DNA of 64,000 nt from Stenogyne calaminthoides (taxonomy: Eukaryota > Streptophyta > Magnoliopsida > Lamiales > Lamiaceae): assembly GCA_037126765.1 (NCBI GenBank), contig JBBCBC010000001.1, positions 36,006,804-36,070,803 of the forward strand. Direction: 5' to 3'. Every line of letters begins with the position of its first letter. The first letter of the stretch is position 1. Position numbers and translations under genes: made by a program. This document shows positions 47,840-61,639 of the stretch, piece after piece. Below the pieces are notes generated by a model. The model was not told the DNA's origin, made no database searches, and was given only the letters and a program-made list of their open reading frames with translations.

Positions 47840-50800
47840 CTCAACTGATTCTTCCTATCTGGTCAGTCTCTTAACCAACTGGTTCTGGAGACAAGTCCAC
47901 CAAACATTTCTGGTGCACTTTCTCCAAGGTCCAGAAGTCCTAGCTCATTACAGAGTTCTCTGAATCTGACTTCAGCTAGTGGCTTGGTTAGGATATCAGC
48001 TCTCTACTTATCAGTATGGATCTTTTCCATTCCGATGTTCTTCTTTTCAACATGATCTCTTATAAAATGATGTCTGACATCCACATGCTTGCATCTTGTA
48101 TGTAGAACAGGATTTTGAGTTATTGCAATAGCACTATTACTGTCACAGAATATAGGTACGTTCTTAACTACAATGTTATAATCCCTCAGCTGCTGACTTA
48201 GCCAGAGCAGTTGGGAACAACAGCTTCCTGCAGCCATATATTCTACTTCAGTAGTAAATGTTGCAACAGATGTCTGCTTCTTTGAAAACCAAGAGATCAG
48301 CTTACTACCTAAGAACTGACATGTACCTGAGGTTGATTTTCTGTCTATTCTGCAACCTCCATAATCAGAATCAGAATACCCACTAAGCTCTAGATTATCA
48401 TCTGATGGGTAGAATAAACCAAGGTTTACTGTCCCTTCAGATACTTAAGAATCAGCTTAGCTGCATCCAGGTGGCTTTGCATTGGATTTGCTTTGAAATG
48501 CGCACATACACCCTCTTGCAAAAGTTATATCCGGTCTGGCGACAAATCGGTATAGTAGAGATCCAATGAGAGCCCTGTATTCTTTCTGATTAGTTTTATG
48601 ACCATTCTCATCTGGATCCATCTTGAATCCAGTCATCATAGGAATTTTGGCTTTCTTACTATTCTGAATTCCAAACTTAGCCAATAGATTCCTAGTGTAC
48701 TTTGCCTGGCAGATGAATATTCCTTCTGTACTTTGCTTAACTTGAAGACCCAGACTTCATCTAACCCATCATGGACATCTCGAACTTCCCTTGCATTAGT
48801 TTGCTGAATCTTTCACATAGGTTCTTGTTGGGAGATCCAAAGATGATATCGTCCACATAGATCTGAACCATCAGAATATCTTCTCCATCTTCTATTATGA
48901 ATAAGGTTCTATCTACTATTCTTTTAGTGAATCCACTGTCTATCAAGAACTGAGATAGTGTATCATACCAAGCTCGAGGAGCTTGTTTCAGGCCATAAAG
49001 AGCTTTTCTTAAACGGTACACCTGGTTGCCTCTTTCAAAGCCTAGAGGTTGTTCAACATAAACTTCCTCAGCTAGTACCCCATTTAAGAATGCACTCTTT
49101 ACATCCATCTGATACACAATAAACCCTCTGTGGGCAGCATAAGCCAGAAACAGCCGAATGGCTTCCAGGCGAGCGACTGGTGCAAAGGTCTCATCATAAT
49201 CAATTCCTTCTGATTGTGAATACCCCTTAGCAATAAGTCTTGCCTTATTTCTGGTTATGACATTATTCTCATCTCTCTTGTTCTTGAATACCCACTTTGT
49301 ACCAATCACATCTTGATGAGTCGGTCTGTCCACCAGTTTCCAAACCTGATTCCTTTCAAACTGCTCTAATTCTTCTTGCATAGCTAGAATCCAGTTAGCA
49401 TCTTGTAGAGCTTCATCTATGGTGGTTGGTTCCTTCAAAGACAGATAACAACAATACATGGCACTTTCACCAACCTGATGTCTAGTCCGGACTCGGGCAT
49501 TCAGATTGCCAATTATCAGATCAGTTGGATGGTCAGATAACCAAGTCCTTCTTTTCTGATGTATATCAGTTTGGATGTCATCATCCTCATCTGATATTGA
49601 GTCACTAGCAGGTGGGAGTGGTGCAGTAATAGGATCCACTTGACATGGACAAGTCTCAGTTGATGTTGGAATCATCATATGCTGATGTCTGTCCGTAGGA
49701 ACATTAGGTGTTCCCCCTGAACCAGATGGCTCAGTTTCTACTGTCTCATCTATACCAGCTTCTTCATTGACAGTTGTACGTACCTTTAGGTCTGATTGAC
49801 CTGGTGAATCAGTAAGATCAAGTTTTGGAACATACACTGTTACGTGATCTGATCCTTTTTCCTTAATACTTAGCTGATCCATTTTCTGTGCATCAGGTAT
49901 CAATTGATCTGGTACTGCTTGTTCTAAGGCAGATTTCTCTTGTTCAGAAGATGTCTCATCAAAGACCACATGTGGCGTTTCTTCCACAACTAGGGTTCGC
50001 CTGTTGAACACCCTGAAAGCCTTGCTGGTTGAGGAATATCCTAAGAATATATTCTCATCTGACTTGGCCTCAAAGGTTTTCAACTGGCTCTTCCCATTGT
50101 TGTGTATGAAACACTTGCACCCAAAAACATGAAAGTAAGAAACACGAGGTTTTCTGCCCTTCCACAGTTCATAGGGTGTTTTGAAGTGAGCCTTAGTCAG
50201 AGAACATCTGTTCTGAGTGTGACATGCAGTGTTGATGGCTTCTGCTTAGAAACGGTTTGGAGTGGCATGTTCAGCTAACATAGTGCGAGCAGCTTCTTTG
50301 AGTGTTCTGTTTCTCCGTTCTGCTACTCCATTCTGTTGTGGTGTTCTTGCAGCTGATGTTTCATGTTGTATTCCAAACTTAGTGCAAAAGTTAGTAATAA
50401 AGGAGTTCAGAAATTTTGTACCTTTATCGGATCTAATTTTCATTATACTGACACCCTTCTCATTCTGTAATTTCTTGAGCAGATCGGGTATCTTTGTTGT
50501 AGTCTCATTCTTCTTATATAAGAAAACCACCCAGGTAAACTTGGAGTAATCATCCATGATCACCAGAGTGTACTTGCGTCCGCTGAGACTAAGTGGTGTA
50601 ACTGGTCCGAATAAATCCATATGGAGCAGTTGCAGTGCTCTGCTGGATGCTGGTCTTGGGATTCCCTTGAATGAGGCTTTTACCTATTTTCCCTTCTGAC
50701 ATGAGACACATGTCTGATCCTTAGAGAATACCTCATTCGGGAGACCCTCAACCAAAGACATCCTTGCTATCTTGTTAAGAGTTTTAAAGTTCAAATGGCA

Positions 50801-51256
50801 CATTCTCTTGTGCCAGATCCAACTGCTGCTTTCGGAACTCTTAACAATCAGGCATGCATTTCTTGGACAACTGTTCCAATCTGCAGTGTAGATCGTTCCT
50901 TTTCTTGTACCAGTTAACAAAATCTGTTGAGTAGCTCAATTCTTGATAGTGCACTGATCAGTCGAGAACTCAACACTGAATCCATTGTCGCAGAATTGTG
51001 AAACCGATAACAGGTTATGCTTTAAATCATCGACATACAAGACTCCAGTAACCTGTACATCATCATTCTCTAAGGTTCTGAATCCTCTGGTAAAACCAAA
51101 GTTATCATCACCAAAGAGTACACGTGGGCCTTCTTGTTCTGTGTATGAACTAAGGAGATGTTTGCTTCCAGTCATGTGCCTTGAGCATCCACTATCGATG
51201 TACCAGATAGTTGCTTGTACACCTCCTTTATTGGCCAAACCCACGCGAACCTGCAA
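47840..51256 (-). pseudogene. SIRE-2 pol
   Basis: The frame opens at 51256 right after a TGA. Protease ATIWYIDSGCSRHMTG is at about 51200. GAG-pre-integrase WIWHKRMCHLNFKTLNKIA is near 50820. Integrase 50246-50620 has MDLFGPVTP, IMDDYSKFTWVVF, IRSDKGTKF and PQQNGVAERRNRT. The 440-codon ORF 48761-50083 holds the integrase C-terminal part (FEAKSDENIFLGYSS) and RT (WVFKNKRDENN, YQMDVKSAFLNG, YGLKQAPRAWYD, IYVDDIIFGSPN). Then connection (KEYRALIGSLLYR) and RNase H (VPIFCDSNSAIAITQNP, HTRCKHVDVRHHFI). Stops at 50936, 50684 (CAG to TAG) and 50246 (CAA to TAA), and one frame change after 48761, inactivate it. Confidence 0.92.
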
Positions 51257-51261
51257 TCAGA

Positions 51262-53796
51262 TCAGGCTTTAGGTACCCTAGTAGAATCGGGTCCTGGGGG
51301 GTTAGAAGTACCTTTCAGGATCCAAACATATCTGGCACCTTTGTTGAAAACAGAGGGCTTGATTTATCTCCCATAAACATCTACATAATCATACGTCTCT
51401 TCATATGCAATCTGGTCAGTATGATCATGAGTGTGAACCTTGGATGAATCAGAAGACTTGGGATTTTTCATTGATATTTGTCTTCTTTTAATCCAGTGGG
51501 GCTCAGGTGCAGCAGCCCTAGGTTTCTGATTGTAAGGGTAGGTACGATTGCGACCATTAAAAGATTCATATATTTTTGGCATATATGGTTTTAGCAGTTT
51601 ACCCTTAGCTTGCTTGTTAGGCAGCTGGACCTGATTAGGTTTCAGATAAGATTTCCCTTTGAGAGGTTGTCTTTTCTGATTCCTAATCTGCTGATCAGGT
51701 TGAGGTCTCTTCAGAAGAACAGGGTTCTTCTGTTGATTCCTCGGCTGATGCTTGATCAGTTGGGGTCCATTTCTCTTCCCTTTCTGATCAGACACTTGCC
51801 TTGCCTGGTCAGCTGATCCTTTTCCCTCATCTGATACAAATTTTGCTTTTCGTGTATCGAGATCAGAAACTCGTTTGATTACACTTTTCTGAAGTGAACC
51901 AGAAGCGGCTTTTGAGGATGCAGAAGGGTGTTCATACCCAATTCCCTTCTTATTAGTTGACGTACAAAAATAGTTGTTCAGATCTTGAACTGTCTTAGAA
52001 GATTTCATGAAAACCTCTATTTTCTTACGCAAACTATCCTTAGTAACTTTTAGACTCTCATGTAGTAGGAAGAGTTCATCAAACTTAGCTTGAAGGATTT
52101 TGAAATCATCAGCTTGCTGTTTGTTAATGGCTAGCTGTTCCTTAATCAGTTTATCTTGATCAGGAGAACTGACTTTCAGAACTTCCAGTTCTGTAGTCAT
52201 CTTCTGAGCAGTTTCAGCTGATTTCAGTTCAGCAGCTTTTCTGACAACATTTTCTTTAACAAGCTGAATATTCTCTATCTTTAGTTTGTCGTTCTCAGCT
52301 TCCAATATGGTATAAGTGTCTACTGCATTGGAAAGATCATCAAGCAATTGCTCACTGTAGAGCTGCAGGTCAATCTCTCCAGCAGGTGTGCTTAGCACAG
52401 CTGGTGTGGAAACAGAAAACACAGATGGTTTAGAAGATACCTCAGATTTATCTTCTTCCTTGGCCATGAGGCAGATGTCATCATCAGATGAGAACATCAG
52501 ATCATCGAAGCTGATGAAATCATCAGCATTGCTCATCAGGCAGAAGTCTTCCTCAGATGAGTAACCAGAATCTTCTGATGGCAGATAAGAGTCATCTATT
52601 CCCGTAGTGTCAGCAACCATAGCTTTTCTGTCTCTGTATCGTTGCTCTCTCCTGTTCCTCTTATCTTCTCTTTCTCTAGGCGTCAGGTCAAGGCAGTCTG
52701 CACTGTAGTGACCTGGTTTCTGGCAATTGAAGCCATGTCGTTTGTATGATCTGTCAGGTGACTTCCCGGTTTGCCTTTGATCTGAATTTCTCCTTTCTGA
52801 TTTGTGATCTTCAGCACGATCATCTCTTTTCTATTCTCTTTGGTCGTCTCTTTTGTCATCAGATTTGTTTATTTCCTGCGAGCTATCAGACGATCTTTTA
52901 TCTCTTCCTCTGCTATTCTGATAGTCTTTGTAGAATCTTCTATACTTTCCTAATTGAATATTTGATCTTTCAAGCTTTTTGGTGAGTAGAGCAATCTGTT
53001 CAGCTTGACTTACAATGTTTCCAATAGGCTCAGAAGATTTTGAGCAGCTGTCTCCTGCTTTGAATGTTACTGCTTTTGTTGTTGCAGGTGTGGTTTCGGC
53101 AGATGACTCATCATCTTCCTTCTGCCCTCTCTCAATCAGGTCGAATTCATGGGCTTTCAGATTTAAGAACAAATTGCTCGGCTTCATCTTGGCTATATCC
53201 TGGCAGTCCTTGATCACAGTAACCTTCATATCCCATTTCTTCGTTAAAGATCTCAAAATCTTGTAGTTGATATCCTTGTCGGTCATTTCACGTCCTAACT
53301 ATCTGAGCTTGTTGATCGACGTGGTAATCCTTCCATCTAGCTGGTTGATTGTCTCGTTGGGCAGCATCTTGAGTTTCTTGAACTTAACCAATTCGGCCTG
53401 TAATCTACTATCCTTTATCTGTTCATTTCCTTCGCATATCTCAGCTAGAGTGTCCCACATTTGCTTCGCAGTCTTGAGATATTTGATCTTCTCTCTTGTG
53501 ATCTTATCCATCGTCTTCATGATGATATGTCTTGCAAGCGTATCCAGATTTGACAGCATTCTTTCTTCAGCATCCATCAGAGATGGGCTCTTTCTGATAC
53601 GAGAGCTAACAGGAAAATCTGGATCACCACCTTCAGCTGGGTTGTTGTGGTAGATAATGATAGGTCCTTGTTCAAGAACTTCCATAATTCTGCTTCTTAT
53701 AGCTCCCAGATGATTGCTCATGAGTATGACCCAATCTGCATACTCATCAATAGAAAACTTGGGTAGATCATGATACATACTAGATGTATTATCCAT
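51262..53796 (-). pseudogene. SIRE-2 gag, 845 codons, three premature stops
   Basis: A single frame from ATG 53796 to TGA 51262, interrupted by TAG at 53299 and 52831 and TAA at 51364, with no frameshift. The N-terminal capsid-like domain (KFSIDEYADWVILMSNHLG, EQIKDSRLQAELVKFKKL) is followed by TDKDINYKILRSLTKKWDM. The zinc knuckle at about 52705-52745 reads GFNCQKPGHYSADC, with the first Cys changed to Gly. Next an acidic region, then a long coiled coil at about 52330-52010 (ILEAENDKLKIENIQLVKEN and LQAKFDELFLLHESL), then a basic Gln/Pro-rich tail. The long coiled-coil gag is typical of Sireviruses. Confidence 0.9.
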
Positions 53797-53920
53797 GCTT
53801 AGTGAGTTTTGAAAGCAGATGAAGTTTTAAAAATGATTTTTCAAGATATGTTCAAGTGACCACAAAGGTTCTTCCTCAAGAACCGATGATATTCAAAGCC
53901 AGTGGTCCATAGAACCACTA

Positions 53921-53931
53921 CTCTGATACCA
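53921..53931 (-). other. Primer binding site of SIRE-2
   Basis: The minus strand reads TGGTATCAGAG, two bases inside the 5' LTR; initiator Met-tRNA type. Confidence 0.9.
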
Positions 53932-53933
53932 CT

Positions 53934-55693
53934 TGTAGGTCCCGAATGGGTTTTGTGAGGGCAGAAGTCTAGAGGGGAGGGGTGAATAGACTTCTAAAAA
54001 ACTTTTCGTGCAAGATCAGGTGTGATGGCAGGTTGCCTGATCAGAGTGTGAGTGAATCAGTTTGGACTGATATCCAACTTACTGATTACCTGTTTGACAG
54101 ATCAGTTTGGTGCCTATCAGTTTAACTGATGTGCGGAAGCTAGTTTATACCCGTGTGAAAAACCAAGTTTTATCAAATCAGATTCTGAAGTCTGTTTTCA
54201 ATCAGCTGACTAAACTGTCAAACTGATCAGATCAGTTGCTTGGTGCAGACTGATCCTAACTCAGAATATGTATGCAGTTTTAAACCTAAGTTGTGTGCAA
54301 TTGTGTAAAGCAGTTAAGAGAAAGTAAATATACACAATATTTTTATAGTGGTTCGGACAACCAGTCCTACGTCCACTCTTCCCTATCACAAGGGACACCA
54401 ACTTAACCAACTGCACTTAGTTCATTGTGTTAGTCCAACACAGTACAACCAACATATGTTTTAAGAGTTCTCACTCAACCGATCCCAGAAATCAGAACTA
54501 GACTAAAATCTTGCAAAATAAACTTAACCTAACTTTTGAGTTTGGGTAAAAATTTGTTGTTGTTCTAACTGGAAATCTATCCTAGTGTTTATGTAGCCTA
54601 AAGTTAGAGGATGAGATTTCTATGCAAAGAACTAATGGGATGAACACTTATAAAATAAACTTGAATTTAGTGTTCTTCGTGCGGAAATTTGCTTATGACT
54701 TGAGCTTGATGATAATTTATGTGTCTTCACTATGAAGAGCAATCCCATATTTATAGACCTTGAAATCAAAGAGCCGTTGGAGAGAAATTTGAATTTCAGG
54801 CTATTTTTGGTAGGTTGCAAGATTGATTTGACGTGCTTCAGAAACGGCATGGCCGAAAGCGTGTGTATTTGTCCTTTATAGCCGTTTGACTTTGCAGCGC
54901 CGAATCCCGCATTGTCGGCTCCGTACATACGTGTCTCGTTCTCATTGGTTAACAAGTACACTTTTTCAGTGTTTGTTCTACCAACTAAAGTTGACATTCT
55001 TCTTGTTCTTATTGACAACGTATGACCTGGTGTAACATCAGTTGACACCTGGTGTGAGCTGACCTGATCAGATAAAACTGATCAGTCTACCTGATAGAGT
55101 CTTCTGGTGCAAGTTGTCTTAGCTCAACTAGCAAACTCGACTGATGTAGGTCTTCTGGTCTTCTGGTCTTGATCTTCTGGTAGTCATCTGATCTTCAGGT
55201 CTTCTGAACTTGATCTTCATGTCATCACCTGATCATCTGACTAATTTACTCGTCTGATCTTCTAACCTCTTCTGGTCTTCTGATCTCACTTGTCTTCTGA
55301 CCTGACCTGGTCTTCTGACTTCGTGTCTTCTGACTTTATCTGATCTTCTGACTTCGTGTCTTCTGACCTTATCTGGTCTTCTGACTTCGTGTCTTCTGAC
55401 CTGATCTGGTCTTCTGACTTGACTTATCTTCTGACCTCATCTGGCCTTCTGATCTTCTGACCTCATCTGGTCTTCTGATCATCTGACCTCATTTGGTCTT
55501 CTGATCTTCTGACCTGACCTATACATATTGAGTTCCCCCTCAATATGTGACCTATCTTTTACATCAGCTGTCTATACATTTCAGCTTGTCATCCTATCCT
55601 GATTCTAAGTCATCAGTCAGCTAACAGGTCTGATTGGTCCTATTACAAACTGTTTTGGAACTTCCATCAAAACTTAATACCAATTTTCCAAAA
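53934..55693 (-). repeat. 5' LTR of SIRE-2
   Basis: 1760 bp, nearly identical to 40408-42149. The outer end reads TTTTCCAAAA where the other LTR has TTTCCCAACA, so the TG terminus is mutated. Minus-strand TATA at 54748-54756. Followed by the ATACG duplication. Confidence 0.9.
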
Positions 55694-58600
55694 ATACGTT
55701 TTGATTTTGGAAGAGCAAGAGTGTGCCATTACTCTTTGAACTTAAAAAGGCAACCTTTCGTTCGCCAATTCTCAAACTGCTTCAGCTCATCAAACTCGCC
55801 GCACGTTACTATCTCAGAAGTTTATAATCTGGTTGATGTTATATCACGAGAAGACAACAGAGAAAAGAAGGAGTTACCATCGGTAGGCATACCGGTGGAG
55901 TTGGAAGGGGCAAGTATTCTTCTCTAAAGGCATTGAGTGGCAATATATATACAGAGGCACGTGATTCCCTTGACTACGAAATGCAGGATTTATTGGCATA
56001 CCAGATCCGGCAAAGCGGCATATGCGACTAATCTGGAGCCCCTTCTTCATTCGCAAAAGATCAAGATAATCTTGTCATCCCCTCGCAAAATCACTTTACC
56101 AGCGATGATCTGTTCTATATACTTTATAATAATGAATTAAATTTTCATGAATGTGAGTGTATTTTTGTTTTGATTTTCTTTTGTAGAAATTAATTTGATG
56201 AAGATCAAACCATAGAGACACCAGAACAAAATTCAGGATTTTATTTGTTCTATTTTTTTTTTTATAATTAATATTTGGTGAATGTGAATTTTATTTTGAT
56301 TTGGTTTGAGCCAGGCGAGTAAAGGCCAGTGATCCCCCAACAGATTGCTGAAAGGGTATGTATGTTAATGGTGTTGTACTACACAGTACCAAATCAGTTT
56401 CCAAATATTTTGTACATAACAGTGTTAGAGCAACTTCTTTACATATTTCAATTCGTTTGTACGGATTGCTTACAAAAATATGTTGTTCTTAAAACAAATT
56501 ACGTGCAGTTGCAATGACAGGGGATTCCTGAGAAAAAAATACTGCAGAGGAGCTCATACCTAATGCCAATAAGGTCAATTTACACATATTCTTACCATCA
56601 TAAATTTATTACTTATGCTAATTGTAATTAACTATCTAATTCAGTAATTTGCTTTTAGTTAGTAATAAGAACATAACATTAATGAAAAATGTTACCAGTC
56701 TGATGATTTTTCCCGAAAAATTGTGTGTACAAAAAGAGGGTGTAAAGTTGCTACTAGATTGTACAGCTGGTTCCTTTTTTTTATTGTCTGCAAGTTTTTA
56801 TCCTAATTGTTTTTAGGGTGGCAATGTTTGCATATAGAATTGTTATGTATGATAGTGTCAAATTTGTGTATTATTTTGAGTTAGTTCACCTTCCTTGGCA
56901 GTGTCCATTGATCTCCATATGAATCTGTCTTTTTTTCTTTCTTTTTTTTAACAAAGGTTTACTTCTAAACAAGTGATCAGCTTTATTTTAATCCTTATTT
57001 TGAACAACCGTCAATCACTGTCAATTTTCTTTCTTCTTTTTTTAGATTAATGTTTTGATTATCTAATTGTCACTGTTAACATATACTTGATTATTGATTA
57101 TGCTAATTTTTTTTTCCCATCTTAGATCAGTTATTAATAGATACACTGAAAAAAGCCAAAGGCTTGCTGATGTTGTGAGTATAAAGATATTTTAATCTTT
57201 TTAGGAAGATTTGTTTTTTTTTTCCATCTTTTTGTGTGTGTGTTGTGGGCGGCTAAGGCTGCAAAATAGTGGACGGGTTAGAAAATACTTCTCACATGGT
57301 TAAAGGTGCAAAAGTGATTTGTCAAGACAATGAAGCATTGACTACAATTTTGTATCCATTCAAAAAATTATTTGATGAATCCCAACCCTCTTGCAGTTGA
57401 TTTAAAATTTTATTATAGTAATCACCTTTTTTATGATTAATTAACTTGCTATATTCTGGTGGTATATATTTTGTGCCTAAAAATTACACTCATCCACTTT
57501 TGAAAAATATTTATTTAGTATCACAATGTAAATACAATTCTTTTTTTTTTAAACCAAGCAAGAAAATGAGCTTTTTGAAAGGCATAACTCATGGCTAAAT
57601 TAGGAGTTAACACAGAGTTATCCAACTTCCTTAAGGAAAATGGAGTGCATGTAGCAAATATGTTTGCAAACTTTGCAAAATTAATTTAATAAATGTATAC
57701 TTTTATTTTTCTCCCAAGTATGAGTTAAAGGAAAATGTATTATAAAACTATTGCACTGTTCATATCATTGATTGTTGCAAGTCTTCACATAAGTAATTTT
57801 GCTAATATTTTGTGTATGCTTTGCTGGTGATATTGGTTGTGTGAATGACCAAAATGTCATTTCTTTATAAAGCAAAAGAAGCAAAAGATTCTTTGCTTTT
57901 ATTTTTTATAGGTTGTTTATTGGTTTCTCTTGAGATCGGCTGATAAATACACAAATTAGGAAGATTGATCTTGAGGCCCGTGGTTTGTAGCCAAACATTA
58001 AGTGAAGTAAAGCGAATTACATCCACAAACTTGAACCATACGACTCGAGATTAGCTGGTGGAGGCAGGAATGATGCTTTTCATTTAGTTATTTCAGATAT
58101 GTGCTAGATATTATTTTAAGGAGAGAAATATTTCCGACAAGTATGGCACCTCAGAGTTTTGATATCTCAGTTTCTCTAAACTTGCATTAGACTTAACAAC
58201 TACTTTTTGCATGATCTATTTAAGAAATGTTAGAGCCGGGATGCACATTAGGAATTATCCAATATTTAATATTTTTTACAATACTTCTCTATTTATATGG
58301 TCAATGAGACACCCAGATTGCTAACGGAAGTCCATAAGCACCTTCACAAACAATTTGAGGTACGTTTCTTGAGGCCTTACCGACAAATTGAAGTCAGTTA
58401 CTTGATTTTGTGTCAAAATTTCATTCCTCTTATTTCCTGAAGTTTCCCGCATTATGATTTGTCAATCGCTTTTAGAATTATAATAGTCGAACCCTTTAAT
58501 GTCGTACCAAAAATATATTTGCGAACATATGACTTAACTTATCTGATCCTGTTTTTCTTTTTCTTCAAAATCTTAATTGTCGCTATATAGTTGGATGAGT

Positions 58601-61600
58601 TTGAAAGGGTGGTTTGTCAAAGCCGTAGAAATATTGGTGATGATATTACTATGATCAGACATAAGCAACTTCTTTTAGCTATATTGGTGAAATTTGTAGA
58701 GCGGATGCTGAGATTTTGGCTTTTGTTCGTGAACAGGTTAGCATCTCTATTTATAGGTTATAATTCGAAGTAAGAATTTCATTATTTTCCGATCTTTTGC
58801 TTTAATTGATTATTGATGTTTTGGTACTTGGAGATTTGAACTTAAAATTTATTGGTACTTGGAGGTTTGAAAATTTATTGGTACTTGGAGGTTTGATCTC
58901 AAATTTATTTTTCTTCTAATCTATTGGTACTTGGAGGTTTGAATTAAAATTTATTGGTACTTGAAGGTTTGAACTTTAAAGCATTTGTTACTTAAAGGAT
59001 TAATTTTAATATATTTTATCTTTTTCTTCTAATCTTATTTTTGCCTATTTTGAAGAAAGTCAGGAAACAATGGAGGTTTGGAATCAACCAAGGGCAATGA
59101 GCACAAATAGGATAAGCCTACTGATACAGTAAGCCTTATCATTATGTTGCAACTTCAAACTCCACATCAAGCACATTCATAAACTGGTTTTCATGGTTGA
59201 CCACTAACCTACTATGTTGGTATTTGCATACCCTTATACAGTATTGTAATAATTTTCTTAAAATATTTACATGAAATGTTGTTCTTTGAAATCGGCAATG
59301 TTAAGTTGAGATTGAAGAGGAAGACGCATCACATGGATAGAGTTCATGAATTATTTATAGAAGTAAGGTTAATAAAGGGTTCCGAACTAAATTTTGCAAT
59401 TAGAGTGTCAACCTTTTGTGATGTAAAACTTGAGCGTGTTGGTCCATCAATGAATTTGATGAGTCTATGTTGAGGTTTCTTTGGATAGTTATAGGAAAAG
59501 TATATTAAATTTGAATGAAGTTATATATTACCCACAACAGAAGAATAAAACTACTGTTGCAACATTCTTGGAGCTCTGTGAAAGAGTTACAGAATGTAAA
59601 TGCTATTTTGTATCATAGTTCATGAACAGAGAAATTTGAACGACAGGATGACACCAAATCGTATGAAAATCAACCTTGAAAACATTAATGGTGAGATCAT
59701 CTTAGTAATTTCAATAATTCCTCAAACGTATTTCATATCGGCAAAACAAGGATAAAGCTCAGTCGAGGATGGATCACCAAAGGAAAGAGAATCTTCCATG
59801 CAGGTATTAATTATCTCTGGGGGCCAAATCATGTGTCTTCTAAGATTATCGGCAAATTATTATGAGTTAAAAAATGTATTTGTTTCTAGAGCAAATTTAT
59901 TTAAATATTCTTTGGTCGGTTATTGGCTGTAGGAATTCAATTGGGATAACAACTTAAGAAAAATAATGTTATGGCTGAGCTGAAATTTTGAAGTTGGGAA
60001 GAAGTTTGCATTTTGGTTGGGAAGACAGGAAGTCGTGATGAAGGTACAAAATTCTGCAAAGCTAATTGTTGTTGCGATGCTACAACAAAACTTCCCTTTA
60101 CGTGGCGGCACATCACACACTGAAACTGCTCAAGTTCAAATAAGTTTCTTTTTGTGTGTTTGGGTGTGGGACAGGGAACAGGACCTTTTATAATCATGAC
60201 TTTGGGCATTACTATATTCATTACAGTGAGGGGGAGTTCATTTTGTTGGATTTTGTTGTTCTATTGATATGGTGTTTTTCAATATAAAAGTTCTTGGCTG
60301 TGTGTTTGTGTTGTGGGTGTCATTTAATGGTTAATTAGGTCGCTTTGGTTCAAGTGCTTATTTTTTTAGTAATTGTGGTGTAGATAAACTTTTATGTTGC
60401 TCACTCAATTAGCTAAGTTCAATTATAATGTCGTCATTTGGAAATTGCAATTACAGTTGATAGGCTTAATTCCATTTTTTACGTTTTCATGATATTTTAT
60501 TTAATTATCAAATTTTCACCTTGAGGCTTTCTAATTGAAAATTTTGTTGTCAAATCTGATATGAACTTCATCTTTCTCTTTCACTTCTAATGCAGACAAT
60601 ACAATATGTGCATATGCTGCTCTAATTTTCCACAATCATGGAGGATTCTTTATGAATTCGTAGCAGATTCAAGATGGGGATTCCTGTTTGAGTCCAAGTT
60701 GGCAATCACCTTAAAAGCTTCCCATGTTCGATCATGAGAATAGTTGGTCAAGAGTTTGATTACAAATATGATTCTTTTGTTTGTTGTTTCCTCTTTTAAA
60801 GAGGTTAATTTTGATGTGTCTAGGTGACTGCAGTTCTAATGAAATTTTTTATGCAAATTGGAGCAAAAATTGTAAAACAAAATATTTTCCTTTGTTATGG
60901 AGCAAAAATTATATTATATGGATGGTAGTATTCTGTAATCAAATAATTGATGATATATCTTCTACCCATTAGTTAAAATAAACGTTAAATGGAACTCTAT
61001 GATTTTAAAATTAAAGGTACGACACTACACAAGCAATGTTAAGAGATTAATGTATATAGAATGTGAGCAGATATTAAGATCACAGTGGTCCAATTTAAAA
61101 CAATAATTTTCAAATTCATGATCATATCATATTAGTGATCTCGAAACAAACAAAAATTGACCAAATTATCTTTCAATATGTTTTAACAAAAGAGAAAATA
61201 ATACCGCTAATAAGATACGAAGTAACATTTATATTATCTATATAGAGTGTCTCATATGGTAGATTATTTAATTCATACATACATATAAAAAAAATCATAA
61301 AATATAATATGATTTAAAATATGCATTAATATAATTTGAAAACTGTGAATAAGGAAAGGAAGAAAATTAAATTCAAGTAAATAAATAGAACATTTACTAT
61401 TTTAAAAACATAAATGTGTTTTTCTATTGTGTCATACTTTCGCGACACAGAAACTTGTATGAGTTTGAGTTCATATATAGTGAACTCTATTTCTTCAAAT
61501 ATCACAATTATGCATACGTCTATCACTGTTATGCATAGACACTCTCACAGTTACGTTTATGCACTATCACTGTCTACATTTATTTTTTCAAATAGTGATA

Positions 61601-61613
61601 ATATATAAACATA
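55694..61613. other. AT-rich region with exon-like pieces, no assigned gene
   Basis: Mostly T-rich and A-rich non-coding DNA. A 97-codon frame at 55634-55927 runs out of the LTR and matches no family I know. Several short frames with good plant splice sites on the plus strand could be exons of a decayed or captured gene: 56325-56355 (PVIPQQIAER), about 57125-57173 (SVINRYTEKSQRLADV), about 58305-58360 (LLTEVHKHLHKQFE), 58591-58635 (LDEFERVVCQSRRNI) and 58680-58737 (YIGEICRADAEILAFVREQ). I cannot name the protein or show they belong together. Nothing supported in 59100-61600. Confidence 0.35.
58818..58998 (+). repeat. Tandem repeat TTGGTACTTGGAGGTTTGAA
   Basis: Five or six imperfect copies at irregular 28-55 bp spacing, separated by AT-rich linkers. 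Confidence 0.8.
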
Positions 61614-61639
61614 CACTACAAAAAAGACGCGTTTTAATG

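Larger units (their letters stand above)
40408..55693 (-). mobile_element. SIRE-2: Sirevirus-like Copia element, 15.3 kb
   Basis: A minus-strand element of the same family as SIRE-1. Read on the minus strand: 5' LTR 53934-55693, PBS, gag, pol, an antisense ORF, a divergent promoter region, a long env-like ORF, PPT, 3' LTR 40408-42149. A gag of about 845 codons with a coiled coil, WYIDSGCSRHMTG protease and a third ORF support the SIRE lineage. Gag and the third ORF keep single frames interrupted only by stop codons, so this copy is far better preserved than SIRE-1. The outermost bases of the 5' LTR are mutated. Confidence 0.93.

Noticed and set aside
57125..57173. SVINRYTEKSQ as a MADS-box K/I-region exon
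   Set aside because: Similarity is only a few residues and no MADS domain is nearby.
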